A DNA stretch of 64,000 nucleotides from Melastoma dodecandrum (lineage: Eukaryota; Streptophyta; Magnoliopsida; Myrtales; Melastomataceae): assembly GCA_029817715.1 (NCBI GenBank), contig JARUPY010000537.1, forward strand, positions 2,852,001 through 2,916,000, written 5' to 3'. The notes beneath the pieces are model-generated. The model searched no databases. It was not told where the DNA came from and saw nothing but the letters and a program-made list of their open reading frames with translations. Shown piece after piece: positions 51,701-62,989 of this stretch. The first letter of the stretch is position 1, and each line of letters starts with the position of its first letter. A program made the position numbers and the translations under genes.

Positions 51701-52687
51701 TGATGATGTCGTTCAAAGTTTTCCTCACCAATGGAGTGATAGGCGAGCAAAGATACGCAATCCTCCAATTTTAGGGTGCCCAACCTCACTGGATCAGGAT
51801 CTCCAACCAATCTGGCGACCTCGAGGTTTCTTGTAGTGAGTAGTATCCTGCTTCCTTTACTCCCAGAATATAAGGGCTTAAGCATGGATTCGAGCTCTTC
51901 ATACTTATTGTTCCAGACGTCATCCAACACAATGAGGAACTTCTTCCCAGAAAGATTTTCGCGGAGAGAGTTCTGGAGCAGATTCAGGTCCTTCCCCACA
52001 CTGGACGAAGCCGGCGCAACGTGATCTAGGATGCTCTTCGTGATGGCGGCTAAGTCAAAGGCATCAGAAACACAAGCCCAGGCTTTGACTTCAAATCCTG
52101 CTTTGTGGTACAGCTCCTGTGCCAGGGTAGTTTTACCGAGTCAATCGAGCTTGCAGCTCCTTAAGTTGCTCCTCCCTTCCAACGAATTTGGGCTCAGGTA
52201 AGGAAGTGGTGATGAAATGAGGTCTGTCGTTGTGAGGCACGCTCCTCAAATTCTGAACTAATCCAAGGATGGGAATGCTGCTGCAGATTTCTTCTAATCT
52301 TCGGCTCACCTCCTCGATCTCGTTGGCCATGTGATGATCTGAGATCAGGGTGTGCGGGTTGAACCGAGAGCAACAAAAGATCAGGCAGTAAGGAAGCTTA
52401 GTCGACCGCGACAAGGCCTGTACCTTTGGTGCCTCCCGCTTGGCCTCAACAGAGAACTCCTCGAGCAGATCTTCCATGTCGAAGGTAACATCCCTGAGGT
52501 CAGAGAGCCACGTGGCTGTAGCAGTGTCGCCGTTCATCTGCTTTTCCTCGGCAGAATCCAGCACGGCTCGGATGGTACGAAGCTTCACACCCCATGTCTT
52601 GAGCTTGTCAGAGATTCCGTTGATCCGAGCATACTCGGTGAGGAGGAGGGGGGAGATAAGGTTGAGGACAGGGGAGAGGAAATCCAT
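48751..52687 (-). pseudogene. CC-NB-ARC-LRR gene CNL2, broken by a 68-bp deletion in the P-loop
   Basis: A close paralogue of CNL1. The first 184 codons (52687-52133) match the CNL1 coiled coil (MDFLSPVLNLISPLLLTEYA, DVTFDMEDLLEEF) and stop at once after LQARLTR. Downstream, the second frame opens at the deletion and runs to 48751: LGKTTLAQELYHKAGFEVKA, WACVSDAFD, kinase-2 FLIVLDDVW, GSRILLTTRN, GLPL, CFTACAIFPKDYMF, SMHDLVNDLA, and LRRs to the end. Against CNL1 the bases equal to 13611-13678 are missing at 52142/52143, removing residues 182-204, including GMGG of the P-loop, and shifting frame. No other stop was found, so the lesion is young. A 184-residue CC-only protein might still be made. 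Confidence 0.92.
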
Positions 52688-52689
52688 TA

Positions 52690-53565
52690 TTCTCTCTCCA
52701 GTGGAATACTTGTTGTTTGTGGGTTTTTTTTATTTTTTGGTAGTATATTGTGGGGTTTTACTTTTAACTATGCAAATCTTCGTCGTTTTGTTGTGATTTT
52801 TCCACTTATTATTTCCTGTTTTCCACTTTCCGTTGCTGTTTATCTTTTTTTTTTGGGAGTGTCCTGCAAGGAAATAACTCCGAATCTCTTCTGTCCGTCT
52901 GATTTACTTTTTGTTTTTGATAAAAATTAAAAAATATGAGAAATTGATTGTGGGTGAATTAAGCTCTTTCCCGCATAAATAAATATTCTCGTTTTTTCAT
53001 GTAGAACTAATACAGTATAAATAGGACTTTTACTTAAACACGGCTTTACAGATAAATAAATATAATCTCTAATCTTTTACTTTCTAGCATTCTTGCAAAA
53101 TAGTATTTCTGGTTAGGGCGTCATTCGTTTGTTTTTCTCTTCTTCATTCAATGGCGAATTAAGCTCTTTCCCTTATAAATAATTTCTTGTCATATAAAAT
53201 TAGAAATAAACTATACGAAACTCTACATACTACTGTCAATCAATAGTTATCTCGAAAAGATTTTAAAAATTGGAAATAAATTGTTGTCAAGATTATTCGA
53301 ATGAAAAGAAAATATTTCTGGAAGGCGGGCAACTTCGCTATTAAATATTTGTACAATATCTCATTTTCACGTAAAATTAGTATAGTATAAATAGGACTTT
53401 TACTTAGACACATCTCTACAGGCAGATAAATGTAATCTTTTATATTTTACTTTCTAGCAATTTTGCAAAACATTGTCTAAGTGTTTCTGATTAGGGCGTT
53501 ATTCGTATGTCTTTTTCTTCTTCATTCAATAACGACCGCAAACATTCAAGGTCTCTGTAAGTACA
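52690..53565. repeat. CNL2 upstream spacer with a 365-bp-spaced direct repeat
   Basis: No gene is seen. About 53000-53155 is repeated at 53365-53525 ('acagtataaataggactttt', 'actttctagca', 'ttagggcgt'). 'tataaatagg' looks like a plant TATA box in both. It may be a duplicated LTR or promoter scrap. Confidence 0.5.
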
Positions 53566-53567
53566 AC

Positions 53568-55598
53568 AAGCGTATGAATTTTGAGAAAAAATCAAATTTT
53601 TTTAAATGAGAAACCTTTTTCCCGTATTGTTAAGTGATTTATAATCGACAAGTTAGGTTGGGAATTGTTGTTAGTCTTCTTCGCTCAAACTCAATAATGG
53701 AGCAAAGGAATTGACAACAATATAAAAGACTCTCCGCGTGACAAGAAGAGACAGGTAACCCCCATGGAATAGTCAAAATCATAAAAGAAAGAAAAACCCA
53801 ATATCATGATATAAAATAAAAATGGGGACAAAAGCTGCATACGTACTATTACCCTAGCATTTATTTTGATAGCCCTGCTTGCTTTTACTCCTAATTTTCT
53901 TTTTAAATATGAGAAAGATAGACATTAATTTTGTTCACTCTTAAGAATAAATAATTAAAAGAAAAACAAAAGACATTTTGATAATAAAAGCAGAGAAATA
54001 ATTCAACATTAACTTTAGGATAACCATGAGATATTTTGATTGTGGGTCAAGTCCTTCCCCAATGAATAAATAATGCATTTAAGCAAATCATAAAGTTATT
54101 ATGTCGACAAAAATCAAGCAAAAAGTAAATATTAAACGATGATAAATTAGCGCGGGCATATCTCATTTGTGATGTTCTTAAACTAATTTGATTCTTAAGA
54201 CGATTTAGATATGACCTGATCTTTACTAACAACCAGTCTCTCTACTAATAATATTATTGTCTGTACTCTGATATCATTCTTGTAAAATAAAACCATAAAT
54301 AGAAGTTTCATATCCTTAGGATACTATAAAAAATAAAAAACTTTGAAAAGGTACAGACTTTTGAACACCATTATTAAAAGATGAGTTGTTAATTTATTAT
54401 TATTTTTCTAATTATTGAAAGGACATGGTATCATTAAAAAAATTCACTATTATTTTGTTTTTGTTTGGTTGGTGGTAGAGGAAAAGGAAGGGTAGACAGC
54501 CTTCACACTTTCAATAGTGTATTATATTCATGAATTTCTAATTATTGTTATTAACCTTAATGAAATTATTGTTATTTCTCTTTGGTTTAAAATAGGATCG
54601 GTTTGTGCATTAGAGGTTGAAGACTTACGTATAGAGTGAGTATAAGACATTGTAGCTTGAGAGACGTGTGAGTTTTTGCTCTCTTTGGGGGTTGAGCATT
54701 CGGTTGCAAAAGGCTGGTACCCAAGGTACAAGCTAGACCGAACGTGAGTGAGGTCATGTAAGATCTGGCTGCACTATAAGTGATAGACGTGCATCCTTAG
54801 GGAGAAGTCGGGGTGTATACGTGCCGAGGTAGTGAGCAGAAGAAGAGCTGTGTCTAAAGGAATATGGTGAGATATAGTATCGGTTGTTTTGTAACTGGTT
54901 TGCTTATGTGTGCAGAAAGCCGGTGTCGAGGGGATAATTTGTGCCGGACGGGATAACCTGCACTCTGGTCTGGCGGACGTGCATCAGGCTTAATGAGAAG
55001 TTGGGGTGTATACGTGCCGGGGCAGTGAACAGAAGAAGGACCGCGTCTGGAATGATCACGGTGAGGCACTGAAATTGGTGTTTCTGTAGAAGAGAAGTAG
55101 CTGCTGCAGGCTTTGGAGAAGCCCTACGGGTGATATCTGCTTCTGAAAATCTTGATAATGAGCCATGCAGGTTATGGAATCATTGGAGGAAAAATCAACC
55201 CTTAAACAGAGGGGTTGTCTGCCTGCATAGGGCCGTTACGTGCTTGCGTAGAGTTGCCACGTTCTACAGAACCCCAATCATAGAGATTGTGGAGTTAGTC
55301 AATGTCTTCAGTACAGAACCTTAACCAGAAAATTTATGAAATTAGTCATAGATCTTTATGCTCGACCCAAGGGTTTATTGATCACAACCCATCGAGTTTC
55401 TATAAATAGAAAATCCGAAGGGCTATCTACATCATCTTCTCACTACAAAAGTGTCCCATTACCTTTTGCTAGTACATCATTTTTTGAAAGCTTAAGAGCT
55501 ATTTGCAATGTCTTCTGCTGGAGTGTTTTTTTATCTCCTATTAGTTTTGTATTTTGTATAAGTGTTTAATAATGAATTTCATCCTGGATGTAGATAAT
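53568..55598 (+). repeat. 2.1-kb tandem duplication, unit 1
   Basis: It matches 55658-57738 in order: 'taagtgatttataatcgac', 'caataatggagcaa..ggaattgacaac', 'gtcaaaatcataaaagaaa', 'ggtagacagccttcacacttt', the 210-bp sub-array, 'ggggttgtctgcc', 'gtataagtgttta'. Offset is about 2086 bp. No gene is seen. Confidence 0.8.
54730..55080 (+). repeat. Minisatellite of about 210 bp, unit-1 array (2 units)
   Basis: Units hold 'gtaagatctggctgcact', 'gacgtgcatc', 'gagaagtcggggtgtatacg', 'tgccg', 'gtgagcagaagaagagc', 'ggttgttttgtaactggttt'. The sister duplicate has three units. Confidence 0.75.
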
Positions 55599-55657
55599 TC
55601 CATTCATTTCCTAACCTCATTCTGTAAACCAAACACACACAACCGGCGAAAAGAAAA

Positions 55658-57738
55658 GCATATGAATTTAGAGAATAAATCAATTTTTTGATGAAAATCC
55701 TTTTTTCCGTATTTATTAAGTGATTTATAATCGACAAATCTTCTCCGCTCAAACTCAATAATGGAGCAAGGAATTGACAACAATGGAAAAGACTTTCCGC
55801 GTGACAAGAACAGACAGCGTCCCCGTGGCATGGTCAAAATCATAAAAGAAAAAAAACCCATCATCATGACATCAGGAAAAAAAGAGGACAAAAGCTGCAG
55901 GTTTACTATTTGTTTCCCTACTACCCTAGCAATCATTTTGGTAAGCCCAACTTGCTTTTACCCCCTGTCTCTGCCCATCAATTAGACAACCTAATTTTTT
56001 TCAAATATCAAAAAAATAAACATTAATTTTGTTCACTCTTCAGAATAAACAATTAAAAGAAAAACGAAAATAATTCAACATTAATTTTTCTACTTTAAAA
56101 TAATCATGATATGAGATATTTTGATCGTGGGTCAAGTCAATATTGAACGATGATAAATTAGTGCGGGCATATCTTTTATGTGATCTTCTTAAACTAATTT
56201 GCTTCTTAAACCTGATCTTTATTAACAGCTAGTCTCTACTAATAATATTATCGACTGTACTCTGAAATTATTCATGTAAAACAAAAGCATAAACAAAGGT
56301 TTCATCTCCTTAGGTTATTATTATTTTTTTAGTTATTGATCATTAAAAAAAATCCACTATTATTTATTTTTTGTTTGGTTGGTGGTAGACAGAAAGGAAG
56401 GGTAGACAGCCTTCACACTTTCGATGGTGTATAATATTTATGAATTTCTAATTATTGTTATTAACCATAATAAAATTGCATGTAAGGAATGTTAACATGT
56501 GTTTGTATAATCTGTCAATGGAAAACATCGAGTAATTAACGGCATATCTATTATTTTCGTAAAATCAATGTTGTTTTTGACGACCCCGGATGATATATGT
56601 TCATGAAATAAATAACTAGGAGGGAGGAGGAGAAGGAGTATAAGACTTGACGTGTAGAGTGAGTATAAGACATTATAGCTTGAGAGATTTGGGAGTTTTA
56701 GTTCTCTTTGGGGTTGAACATTCGGTTGTAAAAGGCCAGTGCCCGGCGTACAAGCTAGATCGAACGTGAATGAGGTTGCGAAGATCTGGCTGCACTGGCG
56801 TGGCGGACGTACATTAGACTTAGGGAGAAGTCGAGTGTATACGTGCCAGGGCGGTGAACAGAAGAAGGGCCACGTCTTGAGGAATATGGTGAGGTACTGG
56901 TATCGGTTGTTTTGTAACTGGTTTGCTCGTGTGTGCAAAACGTTGGTGTCCAAGGTGTAAGTTGTGTCGGATGTGAGTGAAGTCGTGTAAGATCTGGCTG
57001 CATTGTGGCGTGGGAAACGTGCATCAGGTTTAGGGAGGAGTTGGGGTGTATACGTGCCGAGGTAGTGAGCAGAAGAAGGGTCATGTCTAGAGGAATCTGG
57101 TGAGGTACCGGTATCAGTTGTTTGTAATTGATTTGGTCGTGTGTGTAGAAAGTTGGTGTCGAGGGTGTAACCAGTGCCGGACGTGAATGAGGTCACAATG
57201 AAGCTGGCTCTCTGACCTAGCGGACGTGTATCAGGCTTAGTGAGAAGTCGAGGTATATAGATGTCTGCCGAAGGGAAGTACCTGCTGCAGGTTTTGGAGA
57301 AGCCCCTCGGGCGATGTCTGCTTCTGGAAGTCTTGTGAGAAGCCTAGGTTATGGAACTGCCAGAGGAAAAATCCACCCTTGGACAGAAGGGTTGTCTGCC
57401 TACGTAGAGCTGCCACGTTCTACAAAACACCAACCACAGGGATTGTGGGGTTAGTCATTGTCTTCAGTGTGGAACCTTAATTAAAGAGTTTCTGGAATTA
57501 GTCACAAATCTTTATGCTCAACTCAGAGGGTCATTGATCCAAATTCATCGAGTTTCTAAAAGTAGAAAAACGGAAGGGCTATTTACATCATCTTCTACAC
57601 TAGAAAAGTGTCACGGTACCTTGTCCTAGTACACCATTTTTGGAAAAGCTTCTGGAGTGTTTTTATCTCTGTTACTCTTGTATTCTTTATAAGTGTTCAA
57701 CAGTGAATCCTATAAGGGTGAAGAGTGGACATAGACAA
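55658..57738 (+). repeat. 2.1-kb tandem duplication, unit 2
   Basis: See unit 1. Its right end runs into 'aagagtggacatagacaattgccgaatcactataaatcttc', a stretch typical of the 3' part of Copia LTRs, so both units may be parts of long LTRs. Confidence 0.8.
56755..57250 (+). repeat. Minisatellite of about 210 bp, unit-2 array (3 units)
   Basis: Three units begin near 56764, 56975 and 57187 with the same words as at 54730-55080. The array expanded or contracted after the 2.1-kb duplication. Confidence 0.75.
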
Positions 57739-58300
57739 TTGCCGAATCACTATAAATCTTCCGTGTCTCATTTACTTTCTGCGTAAATGGTTATCTCACT
57801 GAGTATTCTGCAAAGCAATTTAACAGACACAACGTGAAAGTCTGAACAGAGACTCCAAAGGTCCTGCATCAAATCACTAACGCTATAGTAACCTCACAGG
57901 TTTCTGGAGTTGTTTCCATCGATCTGGCTTCCGCAGATCATCTCTTGGTTGTAGAGAAACCTATAAGGTTCTGTGACAACCTTGATAGCAGATTTTGTAG
58001 ACCTTGCCGATCATGCCAAAGCTACAACTTTTTGCATCAAGGTTGATCTTGGAATAGACCTTGCTTATCATGCCAAAGCTGGTCAGATATGTAGAGCCTT
58101 GATATTAGAAGCTACAACCTTCTGCATCAACCTTCTGTTACTGCAGAAACCTTCTAAGAACTACAAGAGAACTCCTGTTGTGTACAGAGATTCATTTATT
58201 AGATTCTTTTTTTGTTTCATTTATAAGAGAACTCCTAGACTCCACTACCCCAAAAGACTACTGCAAATGGTTTTTCATTTTTTTAAATAATTATTGACAC
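57738..58300 (+). repeat. Copia LTR-end-like DNA with local repeats
   Basis: After the duplicated units there is 'gtctcatttactttctgcgta', then the repeated phrase 'gaccttgc.gatcatgccaaagct' with 'acaacttttTGCATCAAggttgat' (three variants in 57980-58130). No coding family was recognised. Confidence 0.4.
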
Positions 58301-58690
58301 AAAAAGTTTGTCAATGTCGAAAATGTTATCATTCGCTCCAAATCGATATGATTTAAAATATTTTGCACTAATGTCTCCGTATAAAATTACTAACATTGGG
58401 ACTTCATATGAAACTTCGAAATTTCAAAACATCCTCGAAGTTTTGTAAAAAAGTGTGAAACTTTTATGAACGGGTAAGAATGGGAGTACAAATAGGTTCA
58501 TAAAACTTTCGTACTTTTTTACGGAACTTCGAGAATATTTCGTACGAAACTTAATGGCGGAAGCTTCCACCCGTGAAAGAATAGCCTCGTCCAGAGGATC
58601 CGTAAGATTCATCTCTGACCTCACATAGTTTATAGCCGTAACTCCATTTAACAGCTGCTTTACAAAATTATGATGTACGTACCTTTGTTT
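58300..58690. other. Spacer beside the Copia RT relic
   Basis: AT-rich. It may be decayed RNase H-region or LTR DNA of the same Copia element, but nothing could be matched. Confidence 0.3.
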
Positions 58691-59060
58691 TCCATTATAA
58701 CACCCGAAATATCACCACGTAATTTCAATAAACACATCTGTCAGTAAGCATTTGCCTTGTAACCTTCAAAAGGATATCACTTTATCAAATTTTTTATGCC
58801 ATTATTAGGAGCTCGTTTTAGTCCGTATATAAAGATTTAAACGTTATTTTCACTTCCTGAAACAATAAAACCTTTTAAACTATTCATATAAATTTCTTCC
58901 TCTAAATCTCCATTTAAAACAATTGATTTTTCTACATCCGTTTGGTTTATTAATAAAATTATACACAGATGCCGGAGCTATTTATACTCTAACACAAGAA
59001 ATTCTAGCTACCAGTGAATAAGTATCAAAATAATATAAATATTTTTTTGTCTGTAAAGCC
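58690..59060 (-). pseudogene. Copia reverse-transcriptase relic
   Basis: The minus strand reads, with stops, (N)QTDVEKSIVLNGDLEEEIYM, then LKGFIVSGSENNV, then degraded SLYTD, and DRCVY. This is the pattern H-Q-M-D-V-K-T-A-F-L-N-G-x-L-E-E-E-I-Y-M ... P-x-G-F ... S-L-Y-G-L-K-Q of Copia RT. The YVDD catalytic box is not visible. Many stops, so it is an old fragment. It shares orientation with the gag relic at 5320-5930 but lies 53 kb away. Confidence 0.7.
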
Positions 59061-59380
59061 TTTTGCTATCGATCTTGCTTTATATTATAAAAAATCTCAC
59101 GCTATTCCAATGTCTTCAGTTCCATTAAAATTCCATGGAGGTAATTTTCTCTCTCTTCATTTGCTAATTATTTTTTTCATTTGAGCTAAAAAATTAAAAA
59201 TGTCTTAATATTTACAAATATAAAAAAATCGAATTTATAAAACCCAACCTCCTTAAATTGCGAGGCTTTTTCAGTAGATGATGATCCAGTTACTTATAAA
59301 GACGCGATTTATCCCCCGGATGGTCGACTTTGGAAGAAAAGCAATAAACAGTAAGATTTAATCAATTTTAAATAATTGCA
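59060..59380. other. Gene-free AT-rich interval
   Basis: No gene or repeat was recognised between the Copia relic and the thionin-like promoter copy. Confidence 0.35.
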
Positions 59381-59906
59381 CATGGGAAATAGTTTATTTA
59401 CCCAAAAGGGAAACAATAGGCTGTAAATGGATTTATCAGGAATTTTGTACTTAAGTAAATTACCAAACCCTGTCGAATGTATAAAATGTTCGACCATCGA
59501 ATCAGAAAGATGATAAAGAACGTGATAACATGATGCAGCTACACGTTAATGAGTCGAGAGCATGATCAGTTTTGCTTAACCTCGTTTCGATGCAACGTCT
59601 GCAACCAAGGCTTTCAAATATTGTTAATTTAATGGAAAAAATTAATTATCTTCTTTTGTTCGAACAGTTAATTACTACATATATGTATCCTAATTTAAAT
59701 TCAGGCCATATTGTGAAAAGGTTACAATCTCTTTTTAGCATGTGACACTAGAAATTTTCTTGATCATTAATATCAACAAAAATCGTGATCACCAACTTTT
59801 TTATGCTGGTGATCAACAAAACCTATGTAGGGATCGCTGTCATTTTAAATATTTTAATATATTGCATTATTTTTATATGGGAAATTGTGTTTATATAAAG
59901 GAATCC
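59380..59906 (+). promoter_or_regulatory. Upstream region of thionin-like copy C (P4)
   Basis: Very similar to 580-1060 of copy A ('gataaagaacgtgataacatga', 'cctcgtttcgatgcaac'). At 59906 it jumps from the 5'UTR word 'aatcctgcg' straight into the mature Cys-rich region, so the rest of the leader and the signal peptide are missing. Confidence 0.55.
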
Positions 59907-61701
59907 TGCGAGGAGAGTTGTCGCGCCAAATGTGCAAGTCGTAAAGGACATGCCAGCTGCTACGAGAAATGCGTACACAAGAGATGCAAGAAGCAAACCC
60001 CGGATCTCGAGTCTTCTTATGTCCCAGTTTCTGATCCGAAGATCCAGTACGAAGCTGTGTGCATTTCTTCTAAATGCATGAAAGGTCGCACTAGTAAGTT
60101 TCAAAACGTCCCCCAAAAACGAATCTTGAATGATTTTTCTTTTTGCTGGACGATTTTAACTTCTTTGTTGGCTCTTGTATTGCAGATGCTGAGAAGGTGA
60201 TAACTCTATGAAAGTAGAGTTATTTGATACTCTTAACGGGACTTTATATGGCTAGTTAAATGAGTTTATGTTAGAGTTTTATGAGTTTTTATCGTGTTTT
60301 TACTTTAGTTTTGTTTTAAGTAGCTTTTGTTCTTTTATTAAATTTTGAGAATAATTGGATCTGGTTGATGCATTTTAGATTTGTTTTGATTTGATGAAGG
60401 TAAATGAAGGGAATAAGAAGTTGGGCAAGGGAAAAATGGATAAAATTTGATTAAGTGCTACAGAAGGCCGAAGGACACGTCCCTCAATCTGAAGGACGCG
60501 ACCGTCAAGAATCAACGGATCACAGAGAGCAGAAGGACGCGTCCCTCAATCTCAAGGATGCGACCTTCGACAATCTGCACAAGATTTCGCCAAATCACTT
60601 GATTCCTTCATTACTATGATTTGAAGAGAGAGAGGGCATCAATTAGTTACTCTTTTGATTATTCTTAGGTTATTTTGATATTTATTTATTGTTTTTAGCT
60701 TTTTAGGATCTTTGAGAATATTAAGAAATCTTCTTAAGGAAACAATATATTCTCTAGGATAGCTTAAGAAGGAGGGGGAGCCTTTTCATTTTTTTTTATG
60801 TTTTGAGGGTTTTAGACTTTTGCTTTAAGGAGAAGGAGGAGGTGCCGACTAGGGTTTGAGAGAAGATTCGGAAGACGAGACTACCGACCAGATTGGGAGG
60901 GCGTTCCTTATCTATTTGTTTTCTTGATTCCTATGTCGTTGTTATTTTCTTCTGAACTTTGGATGTTTTCTTATTTTAACATGAACTAATTTTCTTATCT
61001 AGGGTGCTAAATTTACGAGACTTGTCGAAGTGATTTTGAACGTTATTCATTTTTATTTGAAAGTCTGGTGTTCTTTGATATGCTTGCGTGATTATTTTTC
61101 TGAAATACGATTGGCGTCGGTTTCTGAATTAACTTGGATTACCTTAGCATCGGGAGGTGTAAGATTAATTCGAGAGGAAAATTAAAGAACAAGTTAATAG
61201 AAACTGGAGATATGGATATCACAGTTGATATTAATTGGATTGACTCCGGTGAGTAAATTAATAGCGACCGTAGATAGGGATATCACGGTTAGTGTTAATT
61301 GAATCGAATGCTAGGAGTTCATTGAATATAGATCGTAGGGATACGTCTATTATATAGGAGAGCATGATTTAAATCCTTAGACAACTTTATCTAAATGTTC
61401 GATTGATCAAAGACAAGTTAAGTAAATTTAGTTACCCAGACTTTCTTATTGATATTTTCTCGTGATCTTTGTTTATTTCATTTTGGTAATTTTTGTGTAA
61501 ACTATAGTCGATTGGTCTAGATAATATTTAGTGGTTTACTTGGTATTCGAGAACAATTAGTCTTCGTGGGAACGATATCTTATGTGCTATAATCAATTCG
61601 TGTGTATACTTGCGCACAACACATTTTTAGCAGGACAGAAGGCCCGGGGCTGCATTAACTCCTGCGCGACTAATCGCAATATAATTCACCGGAAGAACTA
61701 G
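59907..61701 (+). pseudogene. Cysteine-rich thionin-like peptide, copy C (no signal peptide, exon 2 split by an LTR)
   Basis: The most complete Cys-rich domain of the three: CEESCRAKC, then CYEKC, HKRC (spacing C3C3C8C3C4C, counted as residues between). A tail follows (SSYVPVSDPKIQYEAVCISS, KC) to a GTAAGT donor at 60094. The intron ends TTGCAG at 60185. Exon 2 starts NAEK and is interrupted at 60198 by a 1.44-kb solo LTR. After it the frame resumes, ARGCINSCATNRNIIHRKN, with a stop at 61699. The leader and signal peptide were lost by a deletion between short 'TGCG' words, so a product from the ATG at 59877 would not be secreted. It is a pseudogene twice over. Confidence 0.65.
60198..61637 (+). 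mobile_element. Solo LTR, 1440 bp, TSD GAAGG
   Basis: TGATAACTCT to AGCAGGACA, with perfect 5-bp duplications GAAGG (60193-60197 and 61638-61642). The site is inside exon 2 of thionin-like copy C; copy B gives the uninterrupted exon. The end region 'ttcgtgtgtatacttgcgcacaac' is similar to the ends of many plant Ty3/gypsy LTRs. Inside is an imperfect repeat around 60462-60570 ('aggacgcgtccctcaatct') and 'tagatagggatatcacggtt' (twice, 61210 and 61270). No internal region or second LTR is present, so intra-element recombination left a solo LTR. Confidence 0.9.
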
Positions 61702-61922
61702 CGAATTGTTGGGACTTTGTATAGCATCGGTGTTTCAAAATAAGATGTCCGCCCGTGACAGGAGTAATGTCAATGTTGGTTATATAATAACACCTCGTTG
61801 AGACCCCCCTTTTTGCATTAACGTCTCTATCGAGATGTCCAAGGAGAGAAAACTTAATTGAAATTTAATTTAGGCAAAATAGACGTTTGTAGCCTTAAGT
61901 ATAGTCGAACGTTCTTCTTTGT
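61702..61922. other. 3' flank of thionin-like copy C
   Basis: 'gcgaattgttggg' and 'ggtgtttcaaaata' match the flank of copy B. No gene follows. Confidence 0.4.
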
Positions 61923-62190
61923 CAACATTTTATTTTGTTATATGATCTTGTTTATAATTATGTGTTGCATTTTTCCTAACCAATTTGTAACGGCATTACG
62001 CCTTAACATGATGCAGTAGTAACGGTGTCCCATGTGTATCGTGACGTGGCAATCCTACTTGGACAAAAAACCACAATGTCGGAAAAATATATATTTATGG
62101 CCTCAACTTTGAACAAACTTTCTGTTTTATCATAAACTTAGTTTGTTATATAAGTTTATCACCAACTTTTATTTTTATTTTGATTTTGGT
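61923..62190 (+). repeat. Left TIR of the Mutator-like element
   Basis: Pairs with 62990-63258 on the opposite strand with frequent single-base differences, so the element is not recent. Confidence 0.75.
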
Positions 62191-62989
62191 CAATCTGTTC
62201 TCTTCTGAGGTGTCTTTGTACAATGCCTCAGAGCAGCTTTTATACTAAGCTGGGACCTACGTATGTACTGTAATGATATATTGCACATATATTACGTATC
62301 CTTTGTTGCCTGTTTTCTTGTAAGTTCCATTTGAGCAAACTTGTCAACAATTCTCTTACAAATCCCGAGACTATTCGGAATCTTCTTTAACAGCTACTGC
62401 TTGACCGAATCGCCCATTAACTTTCGCCGTAGGGATTCCTCATTTGTCTAATTGACCGTCGCTTGTTGTTTCACCGACCCTTATCGCCCGTCGCCCGGTA
62501 ACCCTGTGCTTGATGAATGTTTCTCCCAACAAGCTTTCGCCTGGTGTATTTTCGTTGTCACCTCCTTACTGGGTTCGCATACCTTGGGCCTATATTCTAC
62601 ACCGTTGATCCACAGATGAGGTCGAGATCTATGCCCTAGAATTCTTGTTGTTAAACACAATCTTGAATTTCTTCTAATGAAATCCAAACAAGGCCATAAT
62701 ATAATTTGATCGGTTTCTTATAATAGTATAGTTTCAAGCTCTCAGTCATTCACCTCATAATCCACTTTGCCCGTAGTAACAGCCCCTAATAGAATGTCAT
62801 CCGACCTCATCGATTTTTCCATCAGCAGTAGCAACTATCGTTTAACTTCGGCTTTCAGTTCACTTGATTTGTCCATCAAAATTAAAAAAAAACATATGAG
62901 AGGTTTCAATATTATTTCCATTTTTTGTAATTTTTAATTTTTAGTCGATAAATGAGAATTGTCTATTAAGGTATATTTGGCTTACGCGA

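Noticed and set aside
48736..52930. Plus-strand open frames opposite CNL2 (for example 49930-50268, 52352-52930)
   Set aside because: Same reason: shadows of the conserved LRR and coiled-coil coding strand.
58424..58624. 66-codon minus frame near the Copia relic
   Set aside because: No Copia RNase H or integrase motif could be seen; left as unassigned spacer.
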